Assembly: GCA_004352715.1 (NCBI GenBank) | Contig: SCFE01000003.1 | Coordinates: 2,615,810 to 2,647,293, forward strand | DNA: 31,484 bases | Source of the DNA: Hofstenia miamia | Lineage: Eukaryota > Xenacoelomorpha > Acoela | Reading direction: 5' to 3' | Part shown: positions 22,160 to 31,484 of the stretch, piece by piece | How the letters are laid out: each line of letters begins with the position of its first letter | How positions within the stretch are numbered: position 1 is the first letter of the stretch | Position numbers and translations under genes: made by a program | The notes under the pieces: generated by a model | Told to the model about the DNA's origin: nothing | Database searches by the model: none | What the model saw: the letters and a program-made list of their open reading frames with translations, nothing else

Positions 22160-22298
22160 GAAGCACTATATATATATATATATATATANNNNNNNNNNNN
22201 NNNNNNNNNNNNNNNNNNNNNNNNNNNNNNNNNNNNNNNNNNNNNNNNNNNNNNNNNNNNNNNNNNNNNNNNNNNNNNNNNNNNNNNNNNNNNTGAAG

Positions 22299-22332
<34 letters not shown>
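22160..22332. repeat. (AT)n microsatellite with 105-base gap and repeated flank
   Basis: TGAAGCAC followed by (TA)n appears both before the gap (about 22159-22188) and after it (22294-22332). N occupies 22189-22293. The repeated flank suggests the two edges are the same place in the genome. Confidence 0.9.
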
Positions 22333-22334
<2 letters not shown>

Positions 22335-22361
22335 AAATATTTGAAGATAAAAGACACATAC

Positions 22362-22399
22362 AATCATATATGGAATATCCAATCATATATGGAATATCC
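22362..22399. repeat. Two tandem copies of a 19-bp unit
   Basis: AATCATATATGGAATATCC occurs twice with no spacer. An 18-bp unit containing TAAAATAATATATAT is likewise doubled at 22419-22454. Confidence 0.9.
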
Positions 22400-23496
22400 A
22401 AGTTGCATACATAATTTTTAAAATAATATATATTTCTAAAATAATATATATGTATTAGGTGATTTTATTCTTAATGCTCTTAAAAAAATTTTTTTAAATA
22501 TTTGCTTTATACAATTTTCGATGTCTGCATATTGACTGTTCTACACGGAAAAACGAATTGATTGACTACTTTTTTAATTTTTAAATCCTTCATGTTCGAG
22601 TCATTCAATGATTTTTAAGATAATGAAAAAATAAATGTATTAAACTTTAAATAAATCTATAAATTTAAAAATCGGCAGAAGCTTAATAGTAACCTTGTAA
22701 CATGAAGTTTATAAAAACGGTTTTTATCAAATATTAATAAATCTTACAAATTAAGTCACTCAAAGTGTAAATATAGTTTAATTTACCACAATCAACATGC
22801 TTTCATTTCTCGTAGTTGATTGTTGTGATAGTCTTGCAATTTAAAGAAATAAGTTAGTGTATGGTTGCGCAAAGTAATTTGGCTTTAAGAAAGTATTTAT
22901 GGAATCTTTGGTGGAGTGGCCTTTAGGCATATTCAAATGAAAGGGAATTAACCAGTAGTCGACCGGAATTAGTGTTGCCAATTTAATAAACACTGAGATT
23001 AAAATGTCTGGTATGCGATTAGTCCTCTTATATTCTCCAAACGTCAAAACAGTATAGAATCATGGAACATGTTTATCTTTTATTATTAATTGGTCACAAC
23101 TTAGATAGCAAAGAATTAATTTCAAAATTGAAATACAAATGGGCTTTGAGCCTTTATCATTTGCCCTAAGATGCAAAACCTACGGTCTTTTAAATTTTAT
23201 TCATGCTGACTTTTTTTATCAGAAAGAGGACCCTTGAAAATTAAATTACATTAATTTGACAGCCATCTCATAGCATATGCTTTGTAAATTGAGATCTCTG
23301 TAAACCTGCATTTAATATTTCAATTATAATTTTCTATTAAGGAACCAATTGATTCAGCCAAACTAGTAGAATACACATAAAGTTCAATGCTTTTTAAACA
23401 GAATATGCTTTTATAGAGCTTTGTCTAAGTTTTGTGAACTATTATTCATTATATAAAACGAAAATTTTTAGTGATAGACCATGGTCTTTGGTAATG

Positions 23497-23560
23497 TTGT
23501 AGCTACGGTGGCCGGCGCCGGTCGGTGCAGCGCAGAACTAGACATTTGCACCCGGCGTAA
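23497..23560. other. CpG-rich patch
   Basis: GGTGGCCGGCGCCGGTCGG contains the palindrome CCGGCGCCGG and is followed by GCAGCGCAG and CACCCGGCG. It stands alone in AT-rich intron DNA, about 1 kb before the GGCC-rich MITE. It might be a MITE end or a small CpG island. Confidence 0.3.
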
Positions 23561-24536
23561 TATACTCACATAACCGACCAGTACTTTTATTTACCTGTTC
23601 GATTCATTTTCCTCTTTTTCAATGGGAATGTATGAGTTGGAATCCAATCTCAATTGTTTACCTATAACTCTGCTCTTTGGAGCTTACCTATGTTAATGCC
23701 TTTTTTTACTAAGTCAATGATTAATGCTGATATTTTATCTAATACGTTATTTTCTTGACAAACTAATGTTCATACAGATTTTATGATATGGATAATTTTA
23801 GAGACTGGGACCAAATTTTCAGGTCGGGATGGGACACGACAGGGATTTAAAATATATGGTTTCCAAAGTCAAAGGTCTTATAGTAGACTACTTAGATATT
23901 TTCTCATTAAAAATTTGCACTTTAGTGTAAAAAAAACAATATCATCTTGTAGTTTGTTTAAACTAGAGACGATCGCTATTACTGAACAATTAGCATACAA
24001 TGATTTTTTTCTGAAAATTGTTTTATTCACATATTCCTATAATAGCAGCTTGTTTGCAATTGAAATAAAAAATTCGTAATTAGTTTATTACGGAAAGCAA
24101 CGAAGGATAAATACTAATTTTCAGCACGTAATTTTGTGGATGATTATTCCGCGATAAATGATGCTTTTAAAAATTCGGCTGCTCGAAATAATAAATCTTG
24201 CATTAGCGTGGGAAGAATTCATTCTGCCATGCGAGAAATATTACAATAACGGTCTTTTTGCAGAATATTTTTACGCTGTGCATCGATAATCGCTTGGCTA
24301 TTAGCAATGGTATAAATTTACTAAGAAATTTGTTTTGTAATATGGCATACGAATTTAAAATTTGAAAGATTTAATAAGTAGACCTATATCATATAACGTT
24401 TGCACGAATAATGTTTTGTTTGTATATAAGTTCGAAAGAGAAAAGTGTTATTTTTAAAAGGACTATTATAATTTTGGTTCAAATATTGAGAAAATAATTG
24501 ATCAGTTTAGTCTTAAATAGGAGCTCGGATTTCAAG

Positions 24537-24915
24537 TAGTGCTCAGCGGCCATGGCCGTTTTGAAGTCTAATCAAAAGTGATGATATTCTATAGATATGT
24601 ATATGACTAATAAAATCCTATCAAAAAGGGGGGCACCGACCCCCGGGTGCCCCCCTAAAGCCGCGCCTGATTACTATCAAAAATATATTTTAGTTTGTGT
24701 GCTGGCTAAAAAGTATACATGTTGCACTGCAGAATGTTGCATTGAAAATTACAGTATTGCATATTAGTAATAGTAAAAAACACCGACTACAGTAAAAAAA
24801 CACTGTTAACGCCCGGCTACGGCTAAAGCTTACGGCCAAAGCATTACAGGTAACGGCCGGCTAGGGCCAAAATTTATTTTTACGGCCAAAAAACTGCCTT
24901 GGCCGCAGAACACTA
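24537..24915. mobile_element. hAT-type MITE, 379 bp, with 8-bp target duplication (copy 1)
   Basis: The left end TAGTGCTCAGCGGCCATGGC and the reversed right end TAGTGTTCTGCGGCCAAGGC match at 17 of 20 positions, and similarity continues through GTTTT. Immediately outside each end is the same 8-mer ATTTCAAG (24529-24536 and 24916-24923), the duplication length expected of hAT transposons. There is no coding capacity. Repeated GGCCGTAA-like motifs fill the inner right end (24810-24900), like clustered transposase-binding sites. A GC-rich hairpin sits inside at 24628-24655. Confidence 0.8.
24628..24655. repeat. GC-rich hairpin inside the MITE
   Basis: GGGGGGCACC (24628-24637) pairs perfectly with GGTGCCCCCC (24646-24655) across an 8-base loop. 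The hairpin and the following GCCGCGCCTG are bracketed by direct repeats CTATCAAAAA (24618-24627 and 24674-24683), which suggests a small nested insertion remnant. The same structure recurs at 25997-26024. Confidence 0.8.
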
Positions 24916-25281
24916 ATTTCAAGCTCCCATATCCACGCTATGCAAAACTATTAATAAAAAACTAGCCTTAATTCTAGAAATGTCGTTAATTTGTGCAGCA
25001 ACTCGTAATCAGGCAATGATCTACATTTTAAAAAGGCGACTTTGATTCTTGTCAATTATGTAAATCATACTCAGCAAAAATGTACTTTACTATGTAGGTA
25101 ATGAGTACCCAAAAATGTATTTTACCAACGCCTTGCATTTGACACATGCATTTAGTGGAGATGGTTTTTAAACATGCAGACTGTTTACAGAATGGGCGAA
25201 AAATGACCGATTCATTAGTATCACTAGAAATGTCAATTCTTCATTAACAACAATTTAACAGTCGCGAATTTTAGCCGATAN

Positions 25282-26649
25282 ATTTGCACTTTAGTGTAAA
25301 AAAAACAATATCATCTTGTAGTTTGTTTAAACTAGAGACGATCGCTATTACTGAACAATTAGCATACAATGATTTTTTTCTGAAAATTGTTTTATTCACA
25401 TATTCCTATAATAGCAGCTTGTTTGCAATTGAAATAAAAAATTCGTAATTAGTTTATTACGGAAAGCAACGAAGGATAAATACTAATTTTCAGCACGTAA
25501 TTTTGTGGATGATTATTCCGCGATAAATGATGCTTTTAAAAATTCGGCTGCTCGAAATAATAAATCTTGCATTAGCGTGGGAAGAATTCATTCTGCCATG
25601 CGAGAAATATTACAATAACGGTCTTTTTGCAGAATATTTTTACGCTGTGCATCGATAATCGCTTGGCTATTAGCAATGGTATAAATTTACTAAGAAATTT
25701 GTTTTGTAATATGGCATACGAATTTAAAATTTGAAAGATTTAATAAGTAGACCTATATCATATAACGTTTGCACGAATAATGTTTTGTTTGTATATAAGT
25801 TCGAAAGAGAAAAGTGTTATTTTTAAAAGGACTATTATAATTTTGGTTCAAATATTGAGAAAATAATTGATCAGTTTAGTCTTAAATAGGAGCTCGGATT
25901 TCAAGTAGTGCTCAGCGGCCATGGCCGTTTTGAAGTCTAATCAAAAGTGATGATATTCTATAGATATGTATATGACTAATAAAATCCTATCAAAAAGGGG
26001 GGCACCGACCCCCGGGTGCCCCCCTAAAGCCGCGCCTGATTACTATCAAAAATATATTTTAGTTTGTGTGCTGGCTAAAAAGTATACATGTTGCACTGCA
26101 GAATGTTGCATTGAAAATTACAGTATTGCATATTAGTAATAGTAAAAAACACCGACTACAGTAAAAAAACACTGTTAACGCCCGGCTACGGCTAAAGCTT
26201 ACGGCCAAAGCATTACAGGTAACGGCCGGCTAGGGCCAAAATTTATTTTTACGGCCAAAAAACTGCCTTGGCCGCAGAACACTAATTTCAAGCTCCCATA
26301 TCCACGCTATGCAAAACTATTAATAAAAAACTAGCCTTAATTCTAGAAATGTCGTTAATTTGTGCAGCAACTCGTAATCAGGCAATGATCTACATTTTAA
26401 AAAGGCGACTTTGATTCTTGTCAATTATGTAAATCATACTCAGCAAAAATGTACTTTACTATGTAGGTAATGAGTACCCAAAAATGTATTTTACCAACGC
26501 CTTGCATTTGACACATGCATTTAGTGGAGATGGTTTTTAAACATGCAGACTGTTTACAGAATGGGCGAAAAATGACCGATTCATTAGTATCACTAGAAAT
26601 GTCAATTCTTCATTAACAACAATTTAACAGTCGCGAATTTTAGCCGATA
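25282..26649. repeat. Tandem duplication, copy 2 (1368 bp)
   Basis: Same sequence as 23913-25280. It starts directly after the lone N at 25281. Unique sequence resumes at 26650. Confidence 0.95.
25906..26284. mobile_element. hAT-type MITE, 379 bp (copy 2, within the duplicated segment)
   Basis: Identical to the element at 24537-24915, with the same ATTTCAAG flanks at 25898-25905 and 26285-26292. It is present twice only because the whole 1368-bp segment is repeated. Confidence 0.8.
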
Positions 26650-26763
26650 ATCCAGCTCGACAAATTGGAGAATATCTTAAGCCTTGACCCAAACGAAAAC
26701 GGTCCACCTCAGGCGCATATTAATTTAATTGAGGTGCAATTACAGTTCCAAAATAATAAATAG
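26644..26763 (+). other. Possible small exon or retroelement coding remnant
   Basis: After a good acceptor-like sequence (CGCGAATTTTAG) a 39-codon open stretch runs to TAG at 26761-26763. It contains QLDKLENILSLDPNENGPPQ followed by AHINLIEVQLQFQNNK. Codon use looks coding rather than random, and the composition is less AT-rich than its surroundings. I cannot name it: a 3' exon of an unknown gene and a gag-like relic are both possible. It overlaps the end of duplicated copy 2 by six bases. Confidence 0.3.
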
Positions 26764-26876
26764 CATTACAAAACGGTTATAAAGCTCAACCGGACATGAA
26801 ACAATTGTTTAAGTTCACATGGACCGGCCTAGCCATTTGAAAATTTTAATAACCTGTCATCGTTATTAATACATAC

Positions 26877-27133
26877 CGTATCATTTGGTGAGTGGGAGAC
26901 TTAGAACTAGTTCGAACGTTTAAATCCTTGTAGTTCAAAGTAGAGCCAAGAGTTACTGAATCGGTACATCGAACACCAGTGGTGAACAATCTCACTAGAG
27001 ATGTTTTGCCAGCATTAGATCCACCTATTAATAGCACTTTTAGTTTTGGAATTTTAGAGTTTAGACTGGGTATATGAGCATTGAAGTCGTTGATGTCATC
27101 ACTGTCGAGCTGTATTGGCTTATCTTCCGCCAT
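26877..27133 (-). CDS. Rab-like small GTPase, exon 1 (N-terminal half, residues 1-86)
   Basis: This exon encodes the nucleotide-binding start of a small GTPase. After a polar leader of about 30 residues comes the beta-1 strand and the P-loop GGSNAGKTS (residues 37-45), a good GxxxxGKT/S match. Switch I holds SVTLGS, with the expected threonine at residue 61 and glycine at 63. The start ATG is at 27133, and an in-frame TAA lies eight codons upstream at 27155-27157, so no longer N-terminus exists in this exon. The exon ends at 26877, followed by a consensus GTATGT donor (26876-26871). Splicing splits the Arg86 codon (CG|G). The reading frame continues about ten more codons into the intron, which is a read-through artefact. 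The segment between switch I and the DxxG motif is some six residues longer than in typical Rabs. Assignment to the Rab/RABL superfamily is secure; the exact subfamily is not. A 5' non-coding exon is possible but not visible. Confidence 0.85.
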
Positions 27134-27339
27134 TAACGTAGACAGTTGAAATATTTAAAGCAATTTGTTAAAATACAAGTGCACAGTGAAATATTTGTAG
27201 ATTTGGCACATCAAATACATTTGAAACTTATAGAACACACTGAATGCAGATTTCTAAAATTTATATGTGTTGTATTCACTTGTAGGCAAATTATTGAACA
27301 CGATCCTTTAGCACTACGGTATCATTTGCTACTGCATGT

Positions 27340-27440
27340 TGACTGAAAGCGGCGTCTGAGAATTCAGTAATGTCAACGGGACACGATCGCTGCGCCACTA
27401 CAACTAATTGAATAGCGCGGGAATGGAATGTCACAACGCC
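27340..27440 (-). promoter_or_regulatory. Candidate promoter-proximal region of the GTPase gene
   Basis: A short, CpG-containing, GC-richer patch lies 200-300 bp upstream of the GTPase ATG in otherwise AT-rich DNA. It includes GCGCGGGAA (27415-27423), an E2F-like sequence. Position and composition fit a promoter, but no TATA box or initiator stands out, and a non-coding first exon cannot be excluded. Confidence 0.3.
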
Positions 27441-28173
27441 TATACTAAACTAGGAAAGAATTGCATTCTACAATACTTTGTCATACGGGATAATTCTGTA
27501 ATCAATAATATCTGTCAATATGTTTGTTTTTCTAATTATAAAAGTAGCAAACCATAGAAAATTTAGACGGTTTTATAAAATTTGATGTTTTTTAAATATT
27601 TTATAGGTTTTGAAATTGAGTAAGTCTAGACTGCCTTTGTTATTTAAAATGCATTCTAACCAAGGGCGAATAAAATAAGAAAAATTCATTAAAATTGTAC
27701 AATAAAATTTCAAAAGAAACTTCCTTAATACCGTCAAATGGAGTCAATAGGAACAGTTTTTTTAAGTTTTTTCAAAGATCTACTATTTGTAAAATGTATT
27801 TCATTGAATTTTTACACTATAATGGTACTATACTATGTATCCTGAAATTTCATTTCAATGAAAATAAGAATATTTAGTTTTCAGAAAGTGTTTTAAATTT
27901 TAAAAATATTTCAATTCACTCTTTTGGATGGGGATGAATAGAAACACATGCGATTTCTGTGGGGTATTTTAATTTAAGCATAAAATATTAAATTATTTTA
28001 CTTTTAAAAAATACTAATGAAATTTGATAAGCATAGCTACGGCACATAAACTTATAATGATTAATCTATACACAAAAGAGGATTCTATTAAGCAAAGCAT
28101 AAGTAATAATTAAATAGAATTTTCTCCTTGGCTACCATTTCTATTTCTCAAAACTGTTCACATACTTATCCTA

Positions 28174-29383
28174 TAGTTTGGTTCAAAAAATGAGACTCCA
28201 ACGAATTTTGTAATTTTGTTTTGGCATAAGGTACGTTGTCAATAGGAACTGAACTGCTTTTGGACATCGAACTGCAATGACAGCACAAATGATTTCACTA
28301 ATTAAATACCTGTTAACAACATCTGGTCCTAGCAGGTTTTTCAAACAAACATTTATGAAATAAGTTCTCAAGAGCAACGAGATTTACTTCAACGTCTATA
28401 CAACAATGGCACCAAAGACCGGGCAATTTCCCGAAAGTCGGTTAAAATGTCAAAGGCGACTTTCTACAGGAATATCAAGATTCTCGAAAAAGGCAATTCG
28501 ACAGAGAAAGAAAGGAAGTGGAAGGCCGCGAATATTGGAAGTGACCGGAAAGTCTAATTAAAACTGCGTTGTGTAACCGCGTACAATCAACTTTGCAAAT
28601 AGCTCAGCGGTTTCATCAAGCCAGGGGGAAGCAAGTTTTGAAATCGACGGTCTATAGGGTGCTCTAGAATCACAAAGAAAAAAGCAAAAAATGTGCCAAA
28701 CCTGACAAAAAGTAGTCAGTTTCCATCTGCCAAAACTGCTTACTGGATGGATTCTTTGACAACATATTTATCACAGACGAGTCAGTTTTTCAGCTATTCA
28801 GAAATCGGGTTCTTCATTGGTCTTGCAAGGCAAAACATTATGTAAGCCCTAGTCCAAATTATGGTTTGGAGCGCTCTCAATTACAGATAGTTTTACTTCA
28901 AAATCTGTGAATTCGGGACAATGAATAGCGAAAAATATATTGAAATTATAGTAGTTTATTGCATTTGCTAATGGCCTATATCCTGGTGGTTGGATACTAC
29001 AATAAGAGGGCGCAACTTGTCATACCTCTCGTCAGATCAAAATTTTTTTGAAGAGCAAAATATTCAGTTTTTGCAGGGGCCTGCAAACTCGCCAGACCTT
29101 TCTCCAATTGAAAATATCTGAAGCATCTTCAAGGATAACGTTAAGAAGAAAAATCCCAAACACATTGCACAGTTGAAGTAGTATATTCTGAAATCGGAGT
29201 AACAAATTCCTTTTGATTTGAAAAAAAATTTAATGGACTCTATCGGTGATAGATATTTTGGCTGGGCGATATTGTTTTATTTTTTAGGTTATAAGATGTA
29301 CACATTTCAATTATCTATCATTTGATATGATTTTTGTTAATTTATATAATGACTTTCGAGTCTCATTTTTTTGAACCAAACTG
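28174..29383 (+). mobile_element. Second Tc1-like DNA transposon, both ends present, 1210 bp
   Basis: The left end reads TAGTTTGGTTCAAAAAA then TGAGACTC. The right end, read in reverse, gives CAGTTTGGTTCAAAAAAA then TGAGACTC. The repeats match over about 26 bp, differing by the first base and one A. TA duplicates lie outside at 28172-28173 and 29384-29385. The short simple repeats differ from the doubled ones of the 9.0-kb element, so this is a different Tc1 lineage. It sits about 1 kb upstream of the GTPase start codon, on the opposite strand. Confidence 0.88.
28378..29275 (+). pseudogene. Tc1-like transposase pseudogene with several stops and frameshifts
   Basis: Reading across frames, the conserved landmarks appear in order. 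An N-terminal helix-turn-helix (RDLLQRLYNNGTKDRAISRK, then KMSKATFYRN) starts at 28378. The first catalytic aspartate is in TDESVFQLF (28776-28778). The second-aspartate motif is at about 29000, where the normal QD has become a TAA stop plus GAG (Glu) before GATCHTS. The catalytic glutamate is in SPDLSPIENI (29110-29112), followed by TGA where Trp is usual (29119). Spacing of the last two catalytic positions is about 34 residues, as in DD34E Tc1 proteins. Several further stops and frameshifts make it plainly dead. Confidence 0.82.
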
Positions 29384-29385
29384 TA

Positions 29386-31336
29386 TTCGACAATGCTCAG
29401 TAGGGTTGGTCAAATTTCTTGTACTCAAATTCAACACCATGCACCTACTCCAAAAATCCAAAAACAAATTTGTATGCCATCATCAAAACTCTGCACAATT
29501 ATTTTAATTTTAGAATTTATTGATTTTAGCAAGAGCTGTACACTTCTGAATTGGTTGCTTTTCTTTAATTTTATCAACATATTTAACAATGTTGATTCAA
29601 TTAGAGACTAAGCACACATTCATACCATTAGGTGAAAATTTTGCATTTTACTTAATTTTATAACATTGGTCTATTTTGCATAATGACAAAATCTAACAAC
29701 ACAACATGTCGTTATTAAAGCGATATTTGAAAAAAAATTGTGCTGAGTTCTGAAAAATCGCACGAATTCTGTTTCCATTTTTTTGAAGTCAGTAGATGGT
29801 GGTGAAGTTCGTACATACATGTAATAATGAATTTTAAAAATTAAAAATTGAATAGTTTTATGCCCTCTCTAGTACTCAATTATGCACTTAGCATTTTATT
29901 CTTAATTGGACCCCCTCTAAAAATTTTTTCTGTATCCGCCCCTGATTCTAATGTTTTACAGTTGATGTTTATACTTCAGATTATGAAACTTTACTTAAAC
30001 ATTGAATTTGTCAATTTCCAAACAATCAGCCATTGCCGATTTCTAGGAATTATTCCCAAACGAGTCCTTGGCGCATAAATTTTAGAAATGTTATCGCATA
30101 GGTATAGCGTACAAAATCATGGATGTTTATTTAGCTGGATGTAACACACACTTTTGTTTTTGCCCAGTGTATGCGGAACTTAATATAAATATACTTATTA
30201 TAGATTCACAAATGGAAATCACCCTAAAAAAATTTTAATGATTCCATAGACCCACGGAATTCTCTTATAAAAAATCTAGTGAATAATCATTGTAAATTCC
30301 AGTCAATTTAAAGTCAAACCACAAAATAATAGATGAATTATTTTCTTGGAAAAAAAGAAATTACACATCAATGATGATTCGGTTTGCATATGTAATTGTA
30401 ATAACATATCCCTAGGATAGCTAATATTAAAAATAATTTATTGACTTTGATTGTTGCAGCGTTTTGCGACTAAACAACGTATTATATTTGTCTAAATGCC
30501 TTGTTGTTTTGCTTTGTTACGTTTTAGGGAACATCTCGATATATTTCCTATTGTGCACTGTTGCTAGATAATTAAGTAAATCGATTTTAATTCACAAGTA
30601 TTTCCAACCAATTGATGATAAACATACGTAAAATATCACTTATAAAATTTGGTAAGATGATAAATTAATTTGAACCAAAAGACAACCGGAACACATACAA
30701 TTGATCCATGGTTTAGAAAGTCAACGCTTACTAATGTTTACTAAAAACAATGCTAGAATACTATATTGATGTAAACAAATAATATAAATGGCCAAATAAA
30801 CTATTAGTAATTTAAAAATTAAATTTCATTATATTTTTTCAACACTAGAAATTCAGGTTTTTCAGTCAGGTAGAAGGGTGTCTATGTATTTATCTGAGTC
30901 TTCGATAACCGGTATCCATGAGTTGACTCCAGTTAATCCATTTGTACTCATCAAATGTAACTTGTTTTTCTAAAACAAAAGTTTTGGGCACATTAAAAAT
31001 TCAATTTCAGTAGCCTTGTAAGCAGTATTTTGCGGGAAACTCCCTCTCATGAAATTCTGTTCCTATTCCCATGGGATTTGGACGTGGGACTAAATCTGTC
31101 CATTCTACTGGGCTTAACATTGACCTTACACAGATTTTCACCATCATATGGGAGCCAATTTAACAATAGATGCGTCAACTTCAATATCCAAAGATTTTCA
31201 AGTTTCATAAGAGGCTTGGAGAGATTTGTTCCTTAAACTTCCGGTGAAGCTTAGCAAAATTTCTAATCCATCCTCCATCCACATAAAAACCCTTTTCATC
31301 TCCTTGCATCAGATAGTCTCTACATTCAGACTTGTC
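29386..31336. other. AT-rich non-coding DNA at the right end
   Basis: The open frames here (for example 29393-29611, 29848-30078 and 31030-31236) show no recognisable domain and have the make-up of chance frames. Only the transposon-end relic near 29900-29945 stands out. Confidence 0.55.
29900..29945 (-). repeat. Possible DNA-transposon end (CAGGGGCGGATACAG)
   Basis: Read on the minus strand, the sequence starts CAGGGGCGGATACAGAAAAA, then AGAGGGGGTCC. This CAGGGGCGGA form is a familiar end of DNA transposons. The opposite end was not found, so it is a solitary relic at best. Confidence 0.35.
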
Positions 31337-31376
31337 AACGAGCCGAGCTCCTAACGAGCCGAGCCGAGCTTGAGCA
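31337..31376. repeat. GAGCCGAG-type short repeats
   Basis: AACGAGCCGAG occurs at 31337-31347 and 31353-31363, followed by another GAGCCGAGCT-type unit, in a GC-rich patch. Confidence 0.8.
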
Positions 31377-31484
31377 GAGTATTGGATATGCAACAAGCCC
31401 CAAACGAGACGTTTTTAAGCAAACCAAATTTATAGTACTGCTTGTTAATTTGATTATGTAGATTTTTCTTATTTTTTCATTCAA

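Larger units (their letters stand above)
23913..25280. repeat. Tandem duplication, copy 1 (1368 bp)
   Basis: This segment recurs base for base, as far as I can read, at 25282-26649, with a constant offset of 1369 and one N at 25281 between the copies. It includes a 379-bp hAT-type MITE. The lack of any divergence and the single N suggest an uncollapsed contig overlap rather than a biological duplication. Confidence 0.95.
13369..26876 (-). other. Intron of the Rab-like GTPase gene (about 13.5 kb)
   Basis: The intron lies between the GTATGT donor (26876-26871) and the AG acceptor (13370-13369). It is phase 2. The two exons together give every G motif in order, so no internal coding exon is needed. 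It holds a Tc1-like relic near 14.2 kb, hAT-type MITEs, microsatellites, a gap and a perfect 1368-bp duplication. If that duplication is false, the true length is about 12.1 kb. Stretches not listed separately (for example 16900-17560, 18000-18900 and 22460-23480) show no feature that I can support. Confidence 0.8.

Noticed and set aside
22021-22421. Four overlapping frames on both strands
   Set aside because: All read through (AT)n and N.
22590-22605. GTTCGAGTC, like a tRNA B box
   Set aside because: No A box or cloverleaf can be drawn around it.
22841-23047. 68-codon minus-strand frame
   Set aside because: Composition is somewhat protein-like but no motif is recognised and no splice context is evident.
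23783-24079. 98-codon + frame
   Set aside because: It crosses the start of the duplicated block and has no recognisable domain.
31205-31396. 63-codon minus-strand frame
   Set aside because: It crosses the GAGCCGAG repeat patch and has no recognisable domain.
1-31484. CRISPR array, riboswitch or bacterial operon
   Set aside because: No regularly spaced repeats, and the spliced gene and Tc1 elements show an animal genome.

Overview
This is AT-rich animal DNA with long non-coding stretches, many (AT)n microsatellites, N gaps, an intron-split gene and several Tc1-like and hAT-like DNA transposon relics. The style (AT-rich, full of Tc1-like elements) would suit an arthropod, possibly a parasitic copepod such as a sea louse. 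That is an impression, not a result. I see no bacterial operons, CRISPR arrays, rRNA genes or convincing tRNA genes.

One host gene is well supported. It is a two-exon, minus-strand, Rab-like small GTPase of 209 residues. Exon 1 (26877-27133) carries the P-loop. Exon 2 (12996-13368) carries the DxxG, NKxD-like and G5 motifs. They are joined by a phase-2 intron of about 13.5 kb with a GTATGT donor and a TTTAG acceptor. The protein lacks the usual switch-II glutamine and has no C-terminal prenylation cysteines, so it resembles RABL/IFT27-type proteins more than membrane-anchored Rabs.

Layout. 1-6870: AT-rich, mostly featureless, with microsatellites, one gap and two slightly GC-richer islands. 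6875-8950: a decayed LINE C-terminal fragment followed by an unusually purine-rich block. 9047-10591: a Tc1-like transposon with both ends, TA target duplication and doubled inverted repeats, whose transposase is broken. 10600-12995: AT-rich DNA with a gap. 12996-27133: the GTPase gene. Its intron holds a Tc1 relic, two hAT-type MITE families, an E2F-site cluster, a gap, and a 1368-bp perfect tandem duplication separated by one N (probably an assembly error). 28174-29383: a second, complete-ended but inactivated Tc1-like element. 29384-31484: AT-rich DNA with small repeats.

Nothing here is a clear new multi-gene system. The items most worth checking are the divergent GTPase, the apparent false duplication, the IR/DR-type Tc1 element and the two hAT MITEs with visible target-site duplications.
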